Made by a program: the position numbers and the translations under genes | In this document: positions 36,671 through 46,300 of the stretch, one piece after another | Numbering within the stretch: the stretch's first letter is position 1 | How the letters are laid out: each line of letters begins with the position of its first letter | Origin: Caldimonas tepidiphila | GTDB lineage: Bacteria; Pseudomonadota; Gammaproteobacteria; Burkholderiales; Burkholderiaceae_C | DNA: 64,000 bases | Assembly (NCBI RefSeq): GCF_003569765.1 | Contig: NZ_KZ983957.1 | Coordinates: 62,001-126,000 of the forward strand | Direction: 5' to 3' | The notes under the pieces: generated by a model | Databases searched by the model: none | What the model was told of the DNA's origin: nothing | Seen by the model: the letters and a program-made list of their open reading frames with translations, nothing else

Positions 36671-37975
36671 TCAGCCGGCGCGCAGCGCCTCGCGTGCCGC
36701 GTCGACGGTCGCGGCGAGGTCGGCGTCGCTGTGCGCGGCGCTGACGAAGCCGGCCTCGTACAGCGCCGGCGCGAGATAGACGCCGCGCTCGAGCATGCCG
36801 TGGAAGAAGCGGTTGAAGCGCTCGCGGTCGGTCGCCATCACGGTCGCGTAGTTCTGCGGCAGCGACTCGGCGAGGAAGAAGCCGAACATGCCGCCCTCGC
36901 AGTCCACAGCGAGCGGCACGCCCGCGTCGCGCGCCGCGCCGGCCAGGCCGTCGACGAGCAGGCGCGTCTTGCGCGACAGCTCCTCGAAGAAGCCGGGCTT
37001 CTGCAGCTCGCGCAGCGTCGCGAGGCCGCAGGCGGTGGCCACCGGGTTGCCCGACAGGGTGCCTGCCTGGTAGACCGCGCCGACCGGCGCGAGATGCTGC
37101 ATCACCGCGCGCGGGCCGCCGAAGGCCGCCAGCGGCATGCCGCCGCCGATCACCTTGCCGAACACGCTCAGGTCGGGCCGGAAGCCGGGGATCGCGGCCG
37201 CGTAGAGGCCCTGCGCGCTCGCCAGCCCCACGCGGAAGCCCGTCATCACCTCGTCGAACACCAGCAGCGCACCGTGCTCGGTGCACAGCTCGCGCAGCCG
37301 CCGCATGAAGGGCAGGCTCGCGCGCACGAAGTTCATGTTGCCGGCAATCGGCTCGATCATCACGCAGGCGAGGTCGCTGCCGTGCAGCGCGAAGGCCTCC
37401 TCGAGCTGCTCGACGTTGTTGTACTCGAGCACCAGCGTGTGCTGCACCACCTCGGGCGGCACGCCGGCGCTGGTCGGGTTGCCGAAGGTCGCGAGCCCGG
37501 AGCCGGCCTTCACGAGCAGCGCGTCGGCGTGGCCGTGGTAGCAGCCCTCGAACTTGATCAGCATCGGCCGGCCCGTGGCGCCGCGCGCGAGGCGGATCGC
37601 GCTCATCGCGGCCTCGGTGCCCGAGCTCACCAGGCGAACCTGCTCCATCGACGGCACGAGCTTCAGGATCTCCTCGGCGAGCTCGACCTCGCGCTCGGTC
37701 GGTGCGCCGAAGGACAGCCCGTCGGCGGCGGCCCTGCACACCGCCTCCAGCACCGCCGGATGGCCGTGGCCGAGGATCATCGGCCCCCAGGAGCCGATGT
37801 AGTCGATGTAGCGCCGGCCGTCGGCGTCGTACAGGTAGGCGCCCTCGGCGCGCGAGATGAAGCGGGGCGTGCCGCCGACGGCGCGGAAGGCGCGCACCGG
37901 CGAGTTGACGCCGCCGGGGATGACGCGCTGCGCGCGCTCGAACAGCGCCGCGCTCTGGATCGGATCAGTGGACAT
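36671..37975 (-). CDS. hemL: glutamate-1-semialdehyde 2,1-aminomutase
   Basis: A PLP enzyme making 5-aminolevulinate for heme and other tetrapyrroles. The 434 residues match the family. The N-terminus [12 protein letters not shown], the DEVMTGFR segment, and the PLP lysine Lys274 in [10 protein letters not shown] are present. Its start overlaps the end of thiD by 11 bases, so the two are probably translated from one message. Confidence 0.97.
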   Translation of the reverse strand: MSTDPIQSAALFERAQRVIPGGVNSPVRAFRAVGGTPRFISRAEGAYLYDADGRRYIDYIGSWGPMILGHGHPAVLEAVCRAAADGLSFGAPTEREVELAEEILKLVPSMEQVRLVSSGTEAAMSAIRLARGATGRPMLIKFEGCYHGHADALLVKAGSGLATFGNPTSAGVPPEVVQHTLVLEYNNVEQLEEAFALHGSDLACVMIEPIAGNMNFVRASLPFMRRLRELCTEHGALLVFDEVMTGFRVGLASAQGLYAAAIPGFRPDLSVFGKVIGGGMPLAAFGGPRAVMQHLAPVGAVYQAGTLSGNPVATACGLATLRELQKPGFFEELSRKTRLLVDGLAGAARDAGVPLAVDCEGGMFGFFLAESLPQNYATVMATDRERFNRFFHGMLERGVYLAPALYEAGFVSAAHSDADLAATVDAAREALRAG

Positions 37976-38888
37976 GTCGGGGATCGGACGGAGGCTGGGA
38001 TTCGGGGCCGGGTTCCTCTGCGCCTTCCTCGCCCTCGGGCGGCTGGGCCCAGAAGAAGCGGTCGGGCACCACGGAGCCCATGCCGGGGCGGAAGCCGGCG
38101 TCGAGCGACTGGTCCAGGAAGGTCAGCGCCTCGGCGACCGCCTCGTGCAGCTCGGCGCCGTTGGCGAGCATCGACGCGAGCGCCGCCGACAGCGTGTCGC
38201 CCGCGCCGACGAAGCTGGTGTCGAAGCGCTCGAACTTCTCGCCGAGGATCGGACCCTCGGGCGAGGCGAGCACGTTGTCGATGAACTGGTCGGGCAGCTG
38301 CACGCCGGTCACGAGCACGAAGCGCGTGCCGTGCTCGGCCGCGGCCACCGCGATCTCGCGCGGCGAGGCGGGACGGTCGGCCTCCCAGTCGGGCAGCAGC
38401 GCATTGGTCAGCGTCGCCTGGTTGCCCACCAGCACCGCGGTCTGCGGCAGCACCAGCTCGCGCCAGGCCTCCAGGTAGGACTCGAGCGCGTCCTCCTCCA
38501 TCCACGACAGCGTGCCGAGGTAGCTCACCAGCGGCACGTCGGGGTAGTCGCTCAGCACCTCGGCCACGGCGCTGACGCCCTCGGCGCTGCCGAGGAAGCC
38601 GACCTTCCAGGCCAAGATCGAGGTGTCCTCCAGGATGCCGCGGGCCTGCTCGACCACCGCGTCGTCATCGATCGGGCTGTGGTCGAAGACCTCCGCGGTG
38701 TCGCGCAGCATCACCGCGGTGACCACCGGCAGCGCATGCGCGCCCATGGCCGAGATCGTCGCGACATCACCGCCGAGGCCGCCCGCGCCGCTGGGGTCGT
38801 TGGCGTTGAAGCTCATCACGCAGGGCGGTCCGACGTCTTCGTCGAGGTTCGGGTCGTCGGATTCGGGCGATCGGGGGTCTTGAGTCAT
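37965..38888 (-). CDS. thiD: hydroxymethylpyrimidine/phosphomethylpyrimidine kinase
   Basis: Phosphorylates the pyrimidine precursor of thiamine. The 307 residues include an acidic N-terminal extension (1-22) and an acidic C-terminal tail (about 283-303, [10 protein letters not shown]) beyond the usual core of about 260. The substrate loop reads [14 protein letters not shown] where the family has SDPSGGAG(I/V)QAD, so it is a divergent form. The [10 protein letters not shown] anion hole is intact. Divergent from the rubredoxin gene and upstream of hemL, the usual Burkholderiales order. Confidence 0.88.
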   Translation of the reverse strand: MTQDPRSPESDDPNLDEDVGPPCVMSFNANDPSGAGGLGGDVATISAMGAHALPVVTAVMLRDTAEVFDHSPIDDDAVVEQARGILEDTSILAWKVGFLGSAEGVSAVAEVLSDYPDVPLVSYLGTLSWMEEDALESYLEAWRELVLPQTAVLVGNQATLTNALLPDWEADRPASPREIAVAAAEHGTRFVLVTGVQLPDQFIDNVLASPEGPILGEKFERFDTSFVGAGDTLSAALASMLANGAELHEAVAEALTFLDQSLDAGFRPGMGSVVPDRFFWAQPPEGEEGAEEPGPESQPPSDPRHVH

Positions 38889-38971
38889 GCATGGCGCCCG
38901 CGAGGGCGTTGAGAAGGTCTGCGGAGGCGCAAAGATTACGTGAAGAATCGACAGTAAGCTGGCGTCCTCGC

Positions 38972-39001
38972 TTAACTTTGCTTACGTGCTACCGCTACAA
39001 T
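38972..39001 (+). promoter_or_regulatory. candidate promoter of the rubredoxin-pilGHIJ-chpA cluster
   Basis: TTAACT (38972-38977) and TACAAT (38996-39001, 5 of 6) with an 18-base spacer lie 32 bases before the rubredoxin GTG, in a locally AT-rich gap between divergent genes. Confidence 0.5.
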
Positions 39002-39033
39002 CTTTTCGGTCATTGTAGTGAAGCCGATACATC

Positions 39034-39207
39034 GTGAGCGAACCTCGAACCTGGATGTGCCTTATCTGTGGATGGATCTATGACGAGGCCGCCGGGGATC
39101 CGGAGCACGGCATCGCTCCCGGCACCGCGTGGGCTGACGTCCCGATGAACTGGACCTGCCCGGAATGCGGTGCTCGCAAGGAAGACTTCGAGATGGTGCA
39201 GATCTGA
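39034..39207 (+). CDS. rubredoxin (57 aa, GTG start)
   Basis: A small iron-sulfur-free electron carrier with one Fe held by four cysteines: Cys9 and Cys12 (CLICG), Cys42 and Cys45 (CPECG). The DPEHGIAPGTAW middle is typical. The gene is short and begins with GTG, so simple ORF searches can miss it; the only in-frame ATG would delete the first knuckle. It lies 34 bases upstream of pilG, an arrangement common in Betaproteobacteria. Partner unknown. Confidence 0.93.
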   Translation: MSEPRTWMCLICGWIYDEAAGDPEHGIAPGTAWADVPMNWTCPECGARKEDFEMVQI

Positions 39208-39241
39208 GCACCGCACCACCTGTCACTGAGGAGAGGGCTGA

Positions 39242-39664
39242 GTGAGCGAAACTGCAACGCAAATGACAGCACGCGCCGTGCCCGAAGGGGCCACTGCCAT
39301 CAAGGTGCTGGTCATCGACGACAGCAACACGATTCGCCGCAGCGCCGAGATCTTCCTCAAGCAGGGTGGCTACCAGGTGGTGCTGGCCGAAGACGGCTTC
39401 GATGCACTGGCCAAGGTCAACGACCATGAGCCGCACCTCATCTTCTGCGACATCCTGATGCCGCGTCTCGACGGCTATCAGACCTGCGCCATCATCAAGC
39501 GCAACCCCCGTTTCGCGTCCGTGCCCGTGATCATGCTGTCCTCCAAGGACGGCCTGTTCGACAAGGCGCGCGGCCGCATGGTGGGTTCGCAGGACTATCT
39601 CACCAAGCCGTTCACGAAGGACCAGTTGCTGCAGGCCGTGCAGCAGCACGGGCGCGGCGGCTGA
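39242..39664 (+). CDS. pilG: PilG-type single-domain response regulator
   Basis: A CheY-like protein of the Pil-Chp system that promotes type IV pilus extension in Pseudomonas. The 140 residues have an N-terminal extension (about 1-20), then receiver-domain acidic pair Asp26/Asp27, phospho-acceptor Asp70 (IFCDILMP) and lysine in YLTKPF. GTG 39242 has GGAGAGGG before it; ATG 39263 is possible. First of the chemosensory genes. Confidence 0.92.
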   Translation: MSETATQMTARAVPEGATAIKVLVIDDSNTIRRSAEIFLKQGGYQVVLAEDGFDALAKVNDHEPHLIFCDILMPRLDGYQTCAIIKRNPRFASVPVIMLSSKDGLFDKARGRMVGSQDYLTKPFTKDQLLQAVQQHGRGG

Positions 39665-39781
39665 GGGTTCTCGCCGGTGCGTCGCGGCGGCTTGCGGTGA
39701 AGCGCCGCAGACGCCCCGATCTGTCTGTCAGCGCCGGCCCCCGCGGGCGGCTGCGATGAATAAGGGAAAAGGAAGCTCACC

Positions 39782-40147
39782 ATGCCAGTCAAAAAGATCC
39801 TGCTGGTCGACGATTCGAAGACCGAGCTGCACTACCTCTCCGAGCTGCTCGTCAAGAAGGGCTACGCGGTGCGCACCGCCGAGAACGGCGAGGAGGCGCA
39901 CAAGCGTCTGGCCGAGGACAAGCCCGATCTGATCCTGATGGATGTCGTGATGCCGGGCCAGAACGGTTTCCAGCTCACGCGCTCCATCACCCGCGACCCG
40001 AACTTCGCCGACGTGCCGGTGATCATGTGCACCAGCAAGAACCAGGAGACCGACCGGGTCTGGGGCATGCGCCAGGGTGCGCGCGACTACGTCGTCAAGC
40101 CGGTCGACCCCGACGAACTGTTCGCCAAGATCAAGGCGTTTGACTGA
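39782..40147 (+). CDS. pilH: PilH-type single-domain response regulator
   Basis: The second CheY-like protein of the Pil-Chp pathway, opposing PilG and acting on the retraction side in Pseudomonas. The 121 residues are little more than the receiver domain, with Asp10/Asp11, phospho-acceptor Asp54 (ILMDVVMPG) and YVVKPVD. It follows pilG after a 117-base gap and a GGAAGC site. Confidence 0.93.
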   Translation: MPVKKILLVDDSKTELHYLSELLVKKGYAVRTAENGEEAHKRLAEDKPDLILMDVVMPGQNGFQLTRSITRDPNFADVPVIMCTSKNQETDRVWGMRQGARDYVVKPVDPDELFAKIKAFD

Positions 40148-40233
40148 CGCGCGGCCCTGCTCGCGTCCGCTGCGCAGGCCTTCAGGGAGGGGCGGGCGCG
40201 GCATGTCGAAGGCCCAGCACACAGGCGGAATGA

Positions 40234-40770
40234 ATGGCAAACAAAGAAGCGCTGCGTGATCTGCAGACCCGGCTCGCCGAGCGGATGCGGGAGGCTCGCA
40301 CCGAGCACCGCGCCGCGACCTGGCTGGCGGTGGAGTCGGCCGGCGTCGGCTTCCTGCTGCCGCTGGTCGAGGCCGGAGAGATCTTTCCGCTCGGTGTCGT
40401 GCTGCCGGTGCCCCACACCGCCGCCTGGTTCGTGGGCGTCGCCAATCTGCGCGGCGGGCTGCACGGTGTCGTGGACCTCGCTGGCTTCCTCGGCCTGCGC
40501 AGGGCCCCGGTTTCCGGCGCACCGGAGGGCGCGAGGGAGCAGACCCGCGTCGTGGCGTTCGGCGCGGCACTCGAGACCAACTGCGCGCTGCTGTTCGAGC
40601 GGCTGTCCGGGCTTCGCGGCCGCGAGCAGATGACGGCCTTGCCCCGCGGCGCCCAGGCCTTGCCGGCCTTCGTGGGCGGCCAGTACCGCGACGAGGCGGG
40701 GCGCGTGTGGCTGGAACTGAACCTGGCCGCCCTGGCCGGTGACGAGGCTTTTCTGAAAATCATGGTTTAG
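40234..40770 (+). CDS. pilI: PilI-type CheW adaptor
   Basis: A cytosolic scaffold linking the receptor PilJ to the kinase. The 178 residues have a CheW-like domain with [25 protein letters not shown] in the middle, the adaptor hallmark. Position between pilH and pilJ matches the Pil-Chp order. A few bases upstream lies a GGCGGA/GCGGAATG site; no alternate start is needed. Confidence 0.9.
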   Translation: MANKEALRDLQTRLAERMREARTEHRAATWLAVESAGVGFLLPLVEAGEIFPLGVVLPVPHTAAWFVGVANLRGGLHGVVDLAGFLGLRRAPVSGAPEGAREQTRVVAFGAALETNCALLFERLSGLRGREQMTALPRGAQALPAFVGGQYRDEAGRVWLELNLAALAGDEAFLKIMV

Positions 40771-40856
40771 TCAGGGGCTGTCCTTCAGCGCGTCTTGCGC
40801 AGGCCGACACGGTCCCATCAAAAGCAAACGACCGACATAACAGGAACGAGGGAAGC

Positions 40857-43169
40857 ATGAGCATGTTGAACCGGATGAAGGCTTGGGGCCGCAAGCCGAA
40901 GGGCGACCAGGACGATGGCGCGCGCGACGATTCGCTCATGCTCAGGGAGTCCGCGCGCGGCGGCGCGGGCAAGTCCTCGCCGGGAGGCGCCTCGCAGGAT
41001 TACGGCGCCGACACCTCGATCATCTCGGAGGTCGCGCCGTCGGAGCTCGCCACCGAGGCCTTCGACACGCAGACGCCGATCGAGCGCATCGCCCGCCAGG
41101 GCGCCCGCACCAAGCTGCCGCTGATCGGACGCATGCCGGTGAGCCAGCAGCAGCGCGCACTCGCCGGCCTGGCCTCCGTCGGCCTCGTCGGCCTCGTCAC
41201 GGTCGCGCTGGTCTCGCAGAACAGCGCCAACGTCGCCGCGGCGCAGGTCGGCGCCACCGGCCAGTCGCTGATGCAGTCGCAGCGCCTCGCGAAGTCGGTG
41301 TCGCAGGCGCTCGTCGGCAGTCCGCAGGCCTTCCCCGAGGTGGAGGAAAGCGGCGAGGTGCTGGCCCGCGACGTGCGGGCGCTCGCCCAGGGCAACAAGC
41401 AACTCGGGATCGATCCCGCCGGGGGGGCGGTGCAGGAGTTGCTGCGCCCGCTGCTGCCGCTCGTCGACCAGGCCGAGAAGAACGCGGCCACCGTGCTGGG
41501 CCAGCAGAAGATCCTGACCCAGGTGGGCGAGGCGCTGCGCAGCATCAACCGCCAGTCGTCCGAGCTGCTCGAGGTGGCGGAGACCATCGTGTCGCTGAAG
41601 CTGCAGCGCAACGCGTCCGCCGCCGAGATCTCGGCCGCCGGCCAGCTGGTGATGCTGACACAGCGCATCGGCAAGTCGGCCAACGAGTTCCTGACGATGG
41701 AGGGCGTGAGCCCCGAGGCGGTGTTCCTGCTCGGCAAGGACCTGAACTCCTTCCGCGAGATCGGCGAGGGCCTGCTGGAGGGCAATGCCGAACTGCGCCT
41801 GCCCGCGGCCCGGGACGAGCAGACGCGCGAGCGCCTGGAAACGCTGCTCAAGCTCTACGACGAGACCCGCAACCAGGCCAGCGCCATCCTCGGCAACCTG
41901 CAGGGTCTGGTTTCCGCACGCGAGGCCCATTCGGCCATCATCGCCGACAGCGAGCCGTTGCGCGTCGGGTTGGCGCGCGTGCAGGAGAGCCTGGCGGAGA
42001 AGGCCGGCTTCGGCCTGCTGAACCTGCTCGGCCTGCTGGGCTCCGGCACGCTCGCGCTGCTGGGCATCGCCGGCCTGGGCTACGTCTACGTGCAGGACCA
42101 GCGCCAGCGCGCGATGCTCGCCGAGCACCAGCGACTCGAGGCCGAGCGCATGGAGCAGGAGGCCAAGCGCGTCAACGACGCCAACCAGGCGGCGATTCTG
42201 CGGCTGATGAACGAGCTGCAGATGGTGGCCGAGGGCGACCTGACGCAGCAGGCGACCGTGACCGAGGACATCACCGGCGCCATCGCCGACTCGGTGAACT
42301 ACACGGTGGAGGAGCTGCGCTCGCTGGTGGCGCAGGTGCAGGGCACGGTGGCGCGCGTGACCGAGACCACGCAGCAGGTGGAAGCGACGTCCACCGAGCT
42401 GCTGGCGGCCTCCACGCAGCAGCTGCGCGAGATCCACGACACCGGCGAGTCGGTGCTGCGCATGGCGAGCCGAATCAACGAGGTGTCTGCCCAGGCCCAG
42501 CAGTCGGCCCAGGTGGCACGGCAGTCGCTGCAGGCCGCCGAGTCGGGTCTCGTCGCGGTGCAGAACGCCATCGGCGGCATGAACTCGATCCGCGACCAGA
42601 TCCAGGACACGTCCAAGCGGATCAAGCGCCTCGGCGAATCGTCGCAGGAGATCGGCGAAATCACCGAACTGATCTCGGACATCACCGAGCAGACCAACGT
42701 GCTGGCGCTCAACGCCGCCATCCAGGCGGCCTCCGCCGGCGAAGCAGGCCGCGGCTTCTCGGTGGTGGCCGAGGAAGTGCAGCGCCTCGCGGAACGCTCG
42801 GCGGACGCGACGCGCCAGATCGCGGCACTGGTGAAGACGATCCAGACCGACACGCAGGACGCGGTGGCCGCCATGGAGCGCTCCACGCAGGGCGTGGTCG
42901 AGGGCGCGAAGCTCTCCGACGCGGCCGGCACCGCGCTGGGCGAGATCGACCGCGTGTCGCGCCAGCTCGCCGACCTGATCGCGCAGATTTCCGACCAGGC
43001 GCTGCGCGAAGCCGAATCCGCCAACGTCGTGGCCGGCAACATCCAGCACATCTTCGCAGTGACCGAGCAGACCGGCGAGGGCACCCGCTCCACCGCGCAA
43101 CTGGTGCGTGAGCTCTCCAAGAGCGCGGAAGAACTGAAGCAGTCGGTCTCCCGGTTCACCATCAGCTGA
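40857..43169 (+). CDS. pilJ: PilJ-type methyl-accepting chemotaxis receptor
   Basis: The membrane receptor of the Pil-Chp system. The 770 residues have an unusually long cytosolic N-terminus (about 1-98, Arg/Ser/Ala rich), a first membrane helix (about 100-119), a periplasmic PilJ-type sensor region rich in helix, a second helix (about 384-407), HAMP, and a signalling domain. The tip hairpin is clear ([19 protein letters not shown] and [11 protein letters not shown]). It senses surface contact in Pseudomonas, probably via pili; that role here is inferred. Confidence 0.93.
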   Translation: MSMLNRMKAWGRKPKGDQDDGARDDSLMLRESARGGAGKSSPGGASQDYGADTSIISEVAPSELATEAFDTQTPIERIARQGARTKLPLIGRMPVSQQQRALAGLASVGLVGLVTVALVSQNSANVAAAQVGATGQSLMQSQRLAKSVSQALVGSPQAFPEVEESGEVLARDVRALAQGNKQLGIDPAGGAVQELLRPLLPLVDQAEKNAATVLGQQKILTQVGEALRSINRQSSELLEVAETIVSLKLQRNASAAEISAAGQLVMLTQRIGKSANEFLTMEGVSPEAVFLLGKDLNSFREIGEGLLEGNAELRLPAARDEQTRERLETLLKLYDETRNQASAILGNLQGLVSAREAHSAIIADSEPLRVGLARVQESLAEKAGFGLLNLLGLLGSGTLALLGIAGLGYVYVQDQRQRAMLAEHQRLEAERMEQEAKRVNDANQAAILRLMNELQMVAEGDLTQQATVTEDITGAIADSVNYTVEELRSLVAQVQGTVARVTETTQQVEATSTELLAASTQQLREIHDTGESVLRMASRINEVSAQAQQSAQVARQSLQAAESGLVAVQNAIGGMNSIRDQIQDTSKRIKRLGESSQEIGEITELISDITEQTNVLALNAAIQAASAGEAGRGFSVVAEEVQRLAERSADATRQIAALVKTIQTDTQDAVAAMERSTQGVVEGAKLSDAAGTALGEIDRVSRQLADLIAQISDQALREAESANVVAGNIQHIFAVTEQTGEGTRSTAQLVRELSKSAEELKQSVSRFTIS

Positions 43170-43392
43170 CGCGCGTGGAATTCCCCGCCTGCGTGGCCCG
43201 ATGCGCCGAAGCGGATCCTGCCGCACGAGGAATGCGGCCGGAGCCGCGAGCGGGCTCGGGCCGCACCGTGTTTTTCCGCAGCTTTCGAGCGATATGGCGC
43301 ATGAGTCGCTGACAGTGACGCTCGGATGGCGGGCTTGCGGCCCGCGCCGGGCCGCCTGAGAACCAACAGATACCCACACCCTGGGGCTTGGC

Positions 43393-46300
43393 ATGGACAG
43401 CAATCGCGACACCCCACCGCATGACGACCTCAGCGCCCTGGCGTGGGTCCAGGAAGAGCTGCGCAAGTCGCTCGAAGCGTCGAACAAGGCGCTGCACCGT
43501 TTCCTGAAGGAGGCCGAAAGTGCCGGCGCCTCCGATGTCGATGACGTCGATCCGGCCATCCTGCGCGGCGCACGCCAGCAGCTTCACCAGAGCGCGGGTG
43601 CCCTCGAGCTGGTCGGGCTGAGCGCCGCCGCGCACCTGCTGCGGGCCGTCGAGGCGGCCGTGCAGCGCTTCGTGCTCAAGCCTCACAAGCTCGACCGCGC
43701 CGCAGTGGAGGTGCTCGAGCGGGCCGCCTTCGCGCTGATGGACTACCTCGCCCGCCTGCTCGCAGGCCGCAAGGTCTCGCCCGTGGCGCTGTTCCCGCAG
43801 TACAGCGCGGTGCAGAAGCTCGCCGGGGCGGAGCGCGTGCATCCCGCCGACCTGTGGAGCTTCGACTGGCGCTGGATCGAGCTGCCGGCCGAGCCCGGCA
43901 TCGCGGCGCGCGCCGCGGACGCCGCCGCGCGCAACGAGATGGAGCGGCTGCTGCTGACGATGATGCGGCAGCCGGCCGCGGTGGCTGTGGTGGCCGCGCG
44001 CATGAGCGAGCTGTGCGCCGGCCTCGGCGCGCAGGCTCCGACATTGCAGACGCGCAGCTTCTGGCGCCTGGCGGCCGCCTTCTTCCAGGGCCAGGCGCTG
44101 GGCCTGCTGCCCAACGACGTCTACACCAAGCGCGTCGCCTCGCGCGTGCTGGCGCAGTTCGGCCAGCTCGGCCGCGGCGAGTCGGAGGTCTCGGACCGCC
44201 TCGCGCAGGACCTGCTCTTCTTCTGCGCCCAGTGCGTGCCGTCGCAGTCCACGCCGGCGCCGCGTGTCGCCGCGGTGCGCCGCGCCTACGGGCTCGAGCA
44301 GGCCGTCCCGGTGAGCTACGAGGAGTCGCACCTCGGGCGTTTCGACCCGGCACTGCTGCTGCAGGCCCGCAAGCGGGTGGCGGCCGCCAAGGACTCTTGG
44401 TCGGCAGTGGCCGGCGGCGAGATGCACCGGCTGCACAGCCTCAACGAGCAGTTCAGCCTAGTGGGGGATTCCCTGCGCCGCATCTATCCCGGCGGGGAGG
44501 TGCTGGCCGAGGCGCTGCAGCAGGCCGTGGTGCAGACCGTCAATGCCCGGGGCGCGCTGAGCGCGCCGCTGGCGATGGAGGTCGCGACCAGCGTGCTCTA
44601 TCTCGAAGCCTCGCTGGAGGATGCGGACTTCGACGATCCGGCCCAGGTCTCGCGCACGACGCGGCTGGCCGAGCGCATCACCGCGGTGCGGCACGGGCAG
44701 AAGCCCGAGCCGCTCGAAGCCTGGATGGAGGACCTCTACCGCCGTGTCTCGGACCGCCAGACGATGGGCAGCGTGGTGCAGGAGCTGCGCGCTTCGCTGA
44801 GCGATGCCGAGGAGCACATCGACCAGTTCTTCCGCAAGCCCGAGGACGTCGCGGCGCTCGTCACGGTGCCGGCGCAGCTCGGCGCGATGCGCGGCGTGCT
44901 GTCGGTGCTCGGCCTGAAGCATGCGTCGCAGGCCGTGGTGCGCATGCGCGACGACGTCGATGCGCTCATCTCGGGCGGGTCCGGCGAGCCAGGCCCGGCA
45001 CGCGAGGCGATGTTCCACCGTCTCGCCGGCAACCTCAGCGCCCTCGGCTTCCTGATCGACATGGTCAGCGTCCAGCCGAACCTGGCCAAGAGCCTGTTCG
45101 TCTTCGACGAGGCGACCGGCGAGTTGCGCCCCCTGATGGGGCGTGCCGTCGAACATCCGCTGCCTGCCGCATCCTCCGGCGAGTCGCAGGCCCCCGCCGC
45201 GCCGGCTTTCGTGCCGCAAGCAGCGCAGCGGCCCGAAGCGCCGCCGGCCCTGGTGGCGGCGCTGGCGGTCGCACAGCAGCCCGCCGCGGCGCTGGCTGCC
45301 GAGGCGGCCGGCCTCCCGCCGGTCCCCGACGCTCCCCCGGTTGCAGCCGAGGGAGCGTCGGCCGCGGTGCCCACGGTGCCCGAGCCCATGCGCCCCGCTT
45401 CGCTGCCGGTAGGCCCGAGGGCGGAGGTGCCGGCGCCAGTCGCCGAGAAGCCCGCGGCCGCACCAGCCATGCCACATCCGGCCGTGGCGCCCGCGGTGCC
45501 AGCCGCGACGCCGGCTTCGGCTCCCGCCGCCCCGGTGGCTGCCGCGCCTGCCACGTTGCCGCCCGCGGTGAATCCCGCGCCCCTGCTGCCGCCCGCGCTG
45601 GTCGACGAGGAGGTGGACGCGGAGATGCGGGAGATCTTCCTCGAGGAGGCGGCGGAGGTGCTGGTCCAGGCCGGGGAGGGGCTCGACCAGCTGGCTGCCC
45701 ACCGCGGCGATGCCGACCAGCTCACCGTGGTCCGCCGCGCCTTCCACACGCTCAAGGGCAGCGCCCGCATGGTCGGCCTGAAGGACTTCGGTGAAGCCGG
45801 CTGGGCCTGCGAGCAGCTCTACAACCTCTGGCTGGCCGAGCAGCGCCCCGCGAGCAAGGATCTGCTGTCCCTGAGCCGCGAAGTGCTGGCCTACATGTCC
45901 GCCTGGGTGCAGGAAATCGCCGCCGGCACCCCCCCGACCCACCAGTCGCCCCCGGTGCGCGTGGCGGCCGATGCGCTGCGCCTCGAAGGCCGGGTGGTGC
46001 CGCTTGCCAGCATCGCGATTCCGCATGCCGAGGTCCAGCCGGCAGCGGCCGAACCGGTCGCCACCGTTCCCGAGGCTCCGGCCGTCGAAGAGTCGGCCCT
46101 CGAGCAGCCGGTCCTGCCGGCTGTGATCGACGCCGGGCCGGCCGAGCCGGTGCTCGCGGTGCCGGACGTGGCGCTGCCCCTGCCGAGCGAAGCCGGTGAA
46201 GGGATGCAGGACGTCGCGGCCCCGGCGATTCCCGCGACCGAGCCGGTCGTCGAGCTCTCGTTCGACGGCTTCGAACTCGAGGCCTCTTCGGCTGCCGAGG

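Noticed and set aside
45150-45620. Low-complexity Ala/Pro DNA in chpA as a possible assembly error
   Set aside because: The frame stays open for 2560 codons with correct domains on both sides, so the region is more likely a genuine linker.
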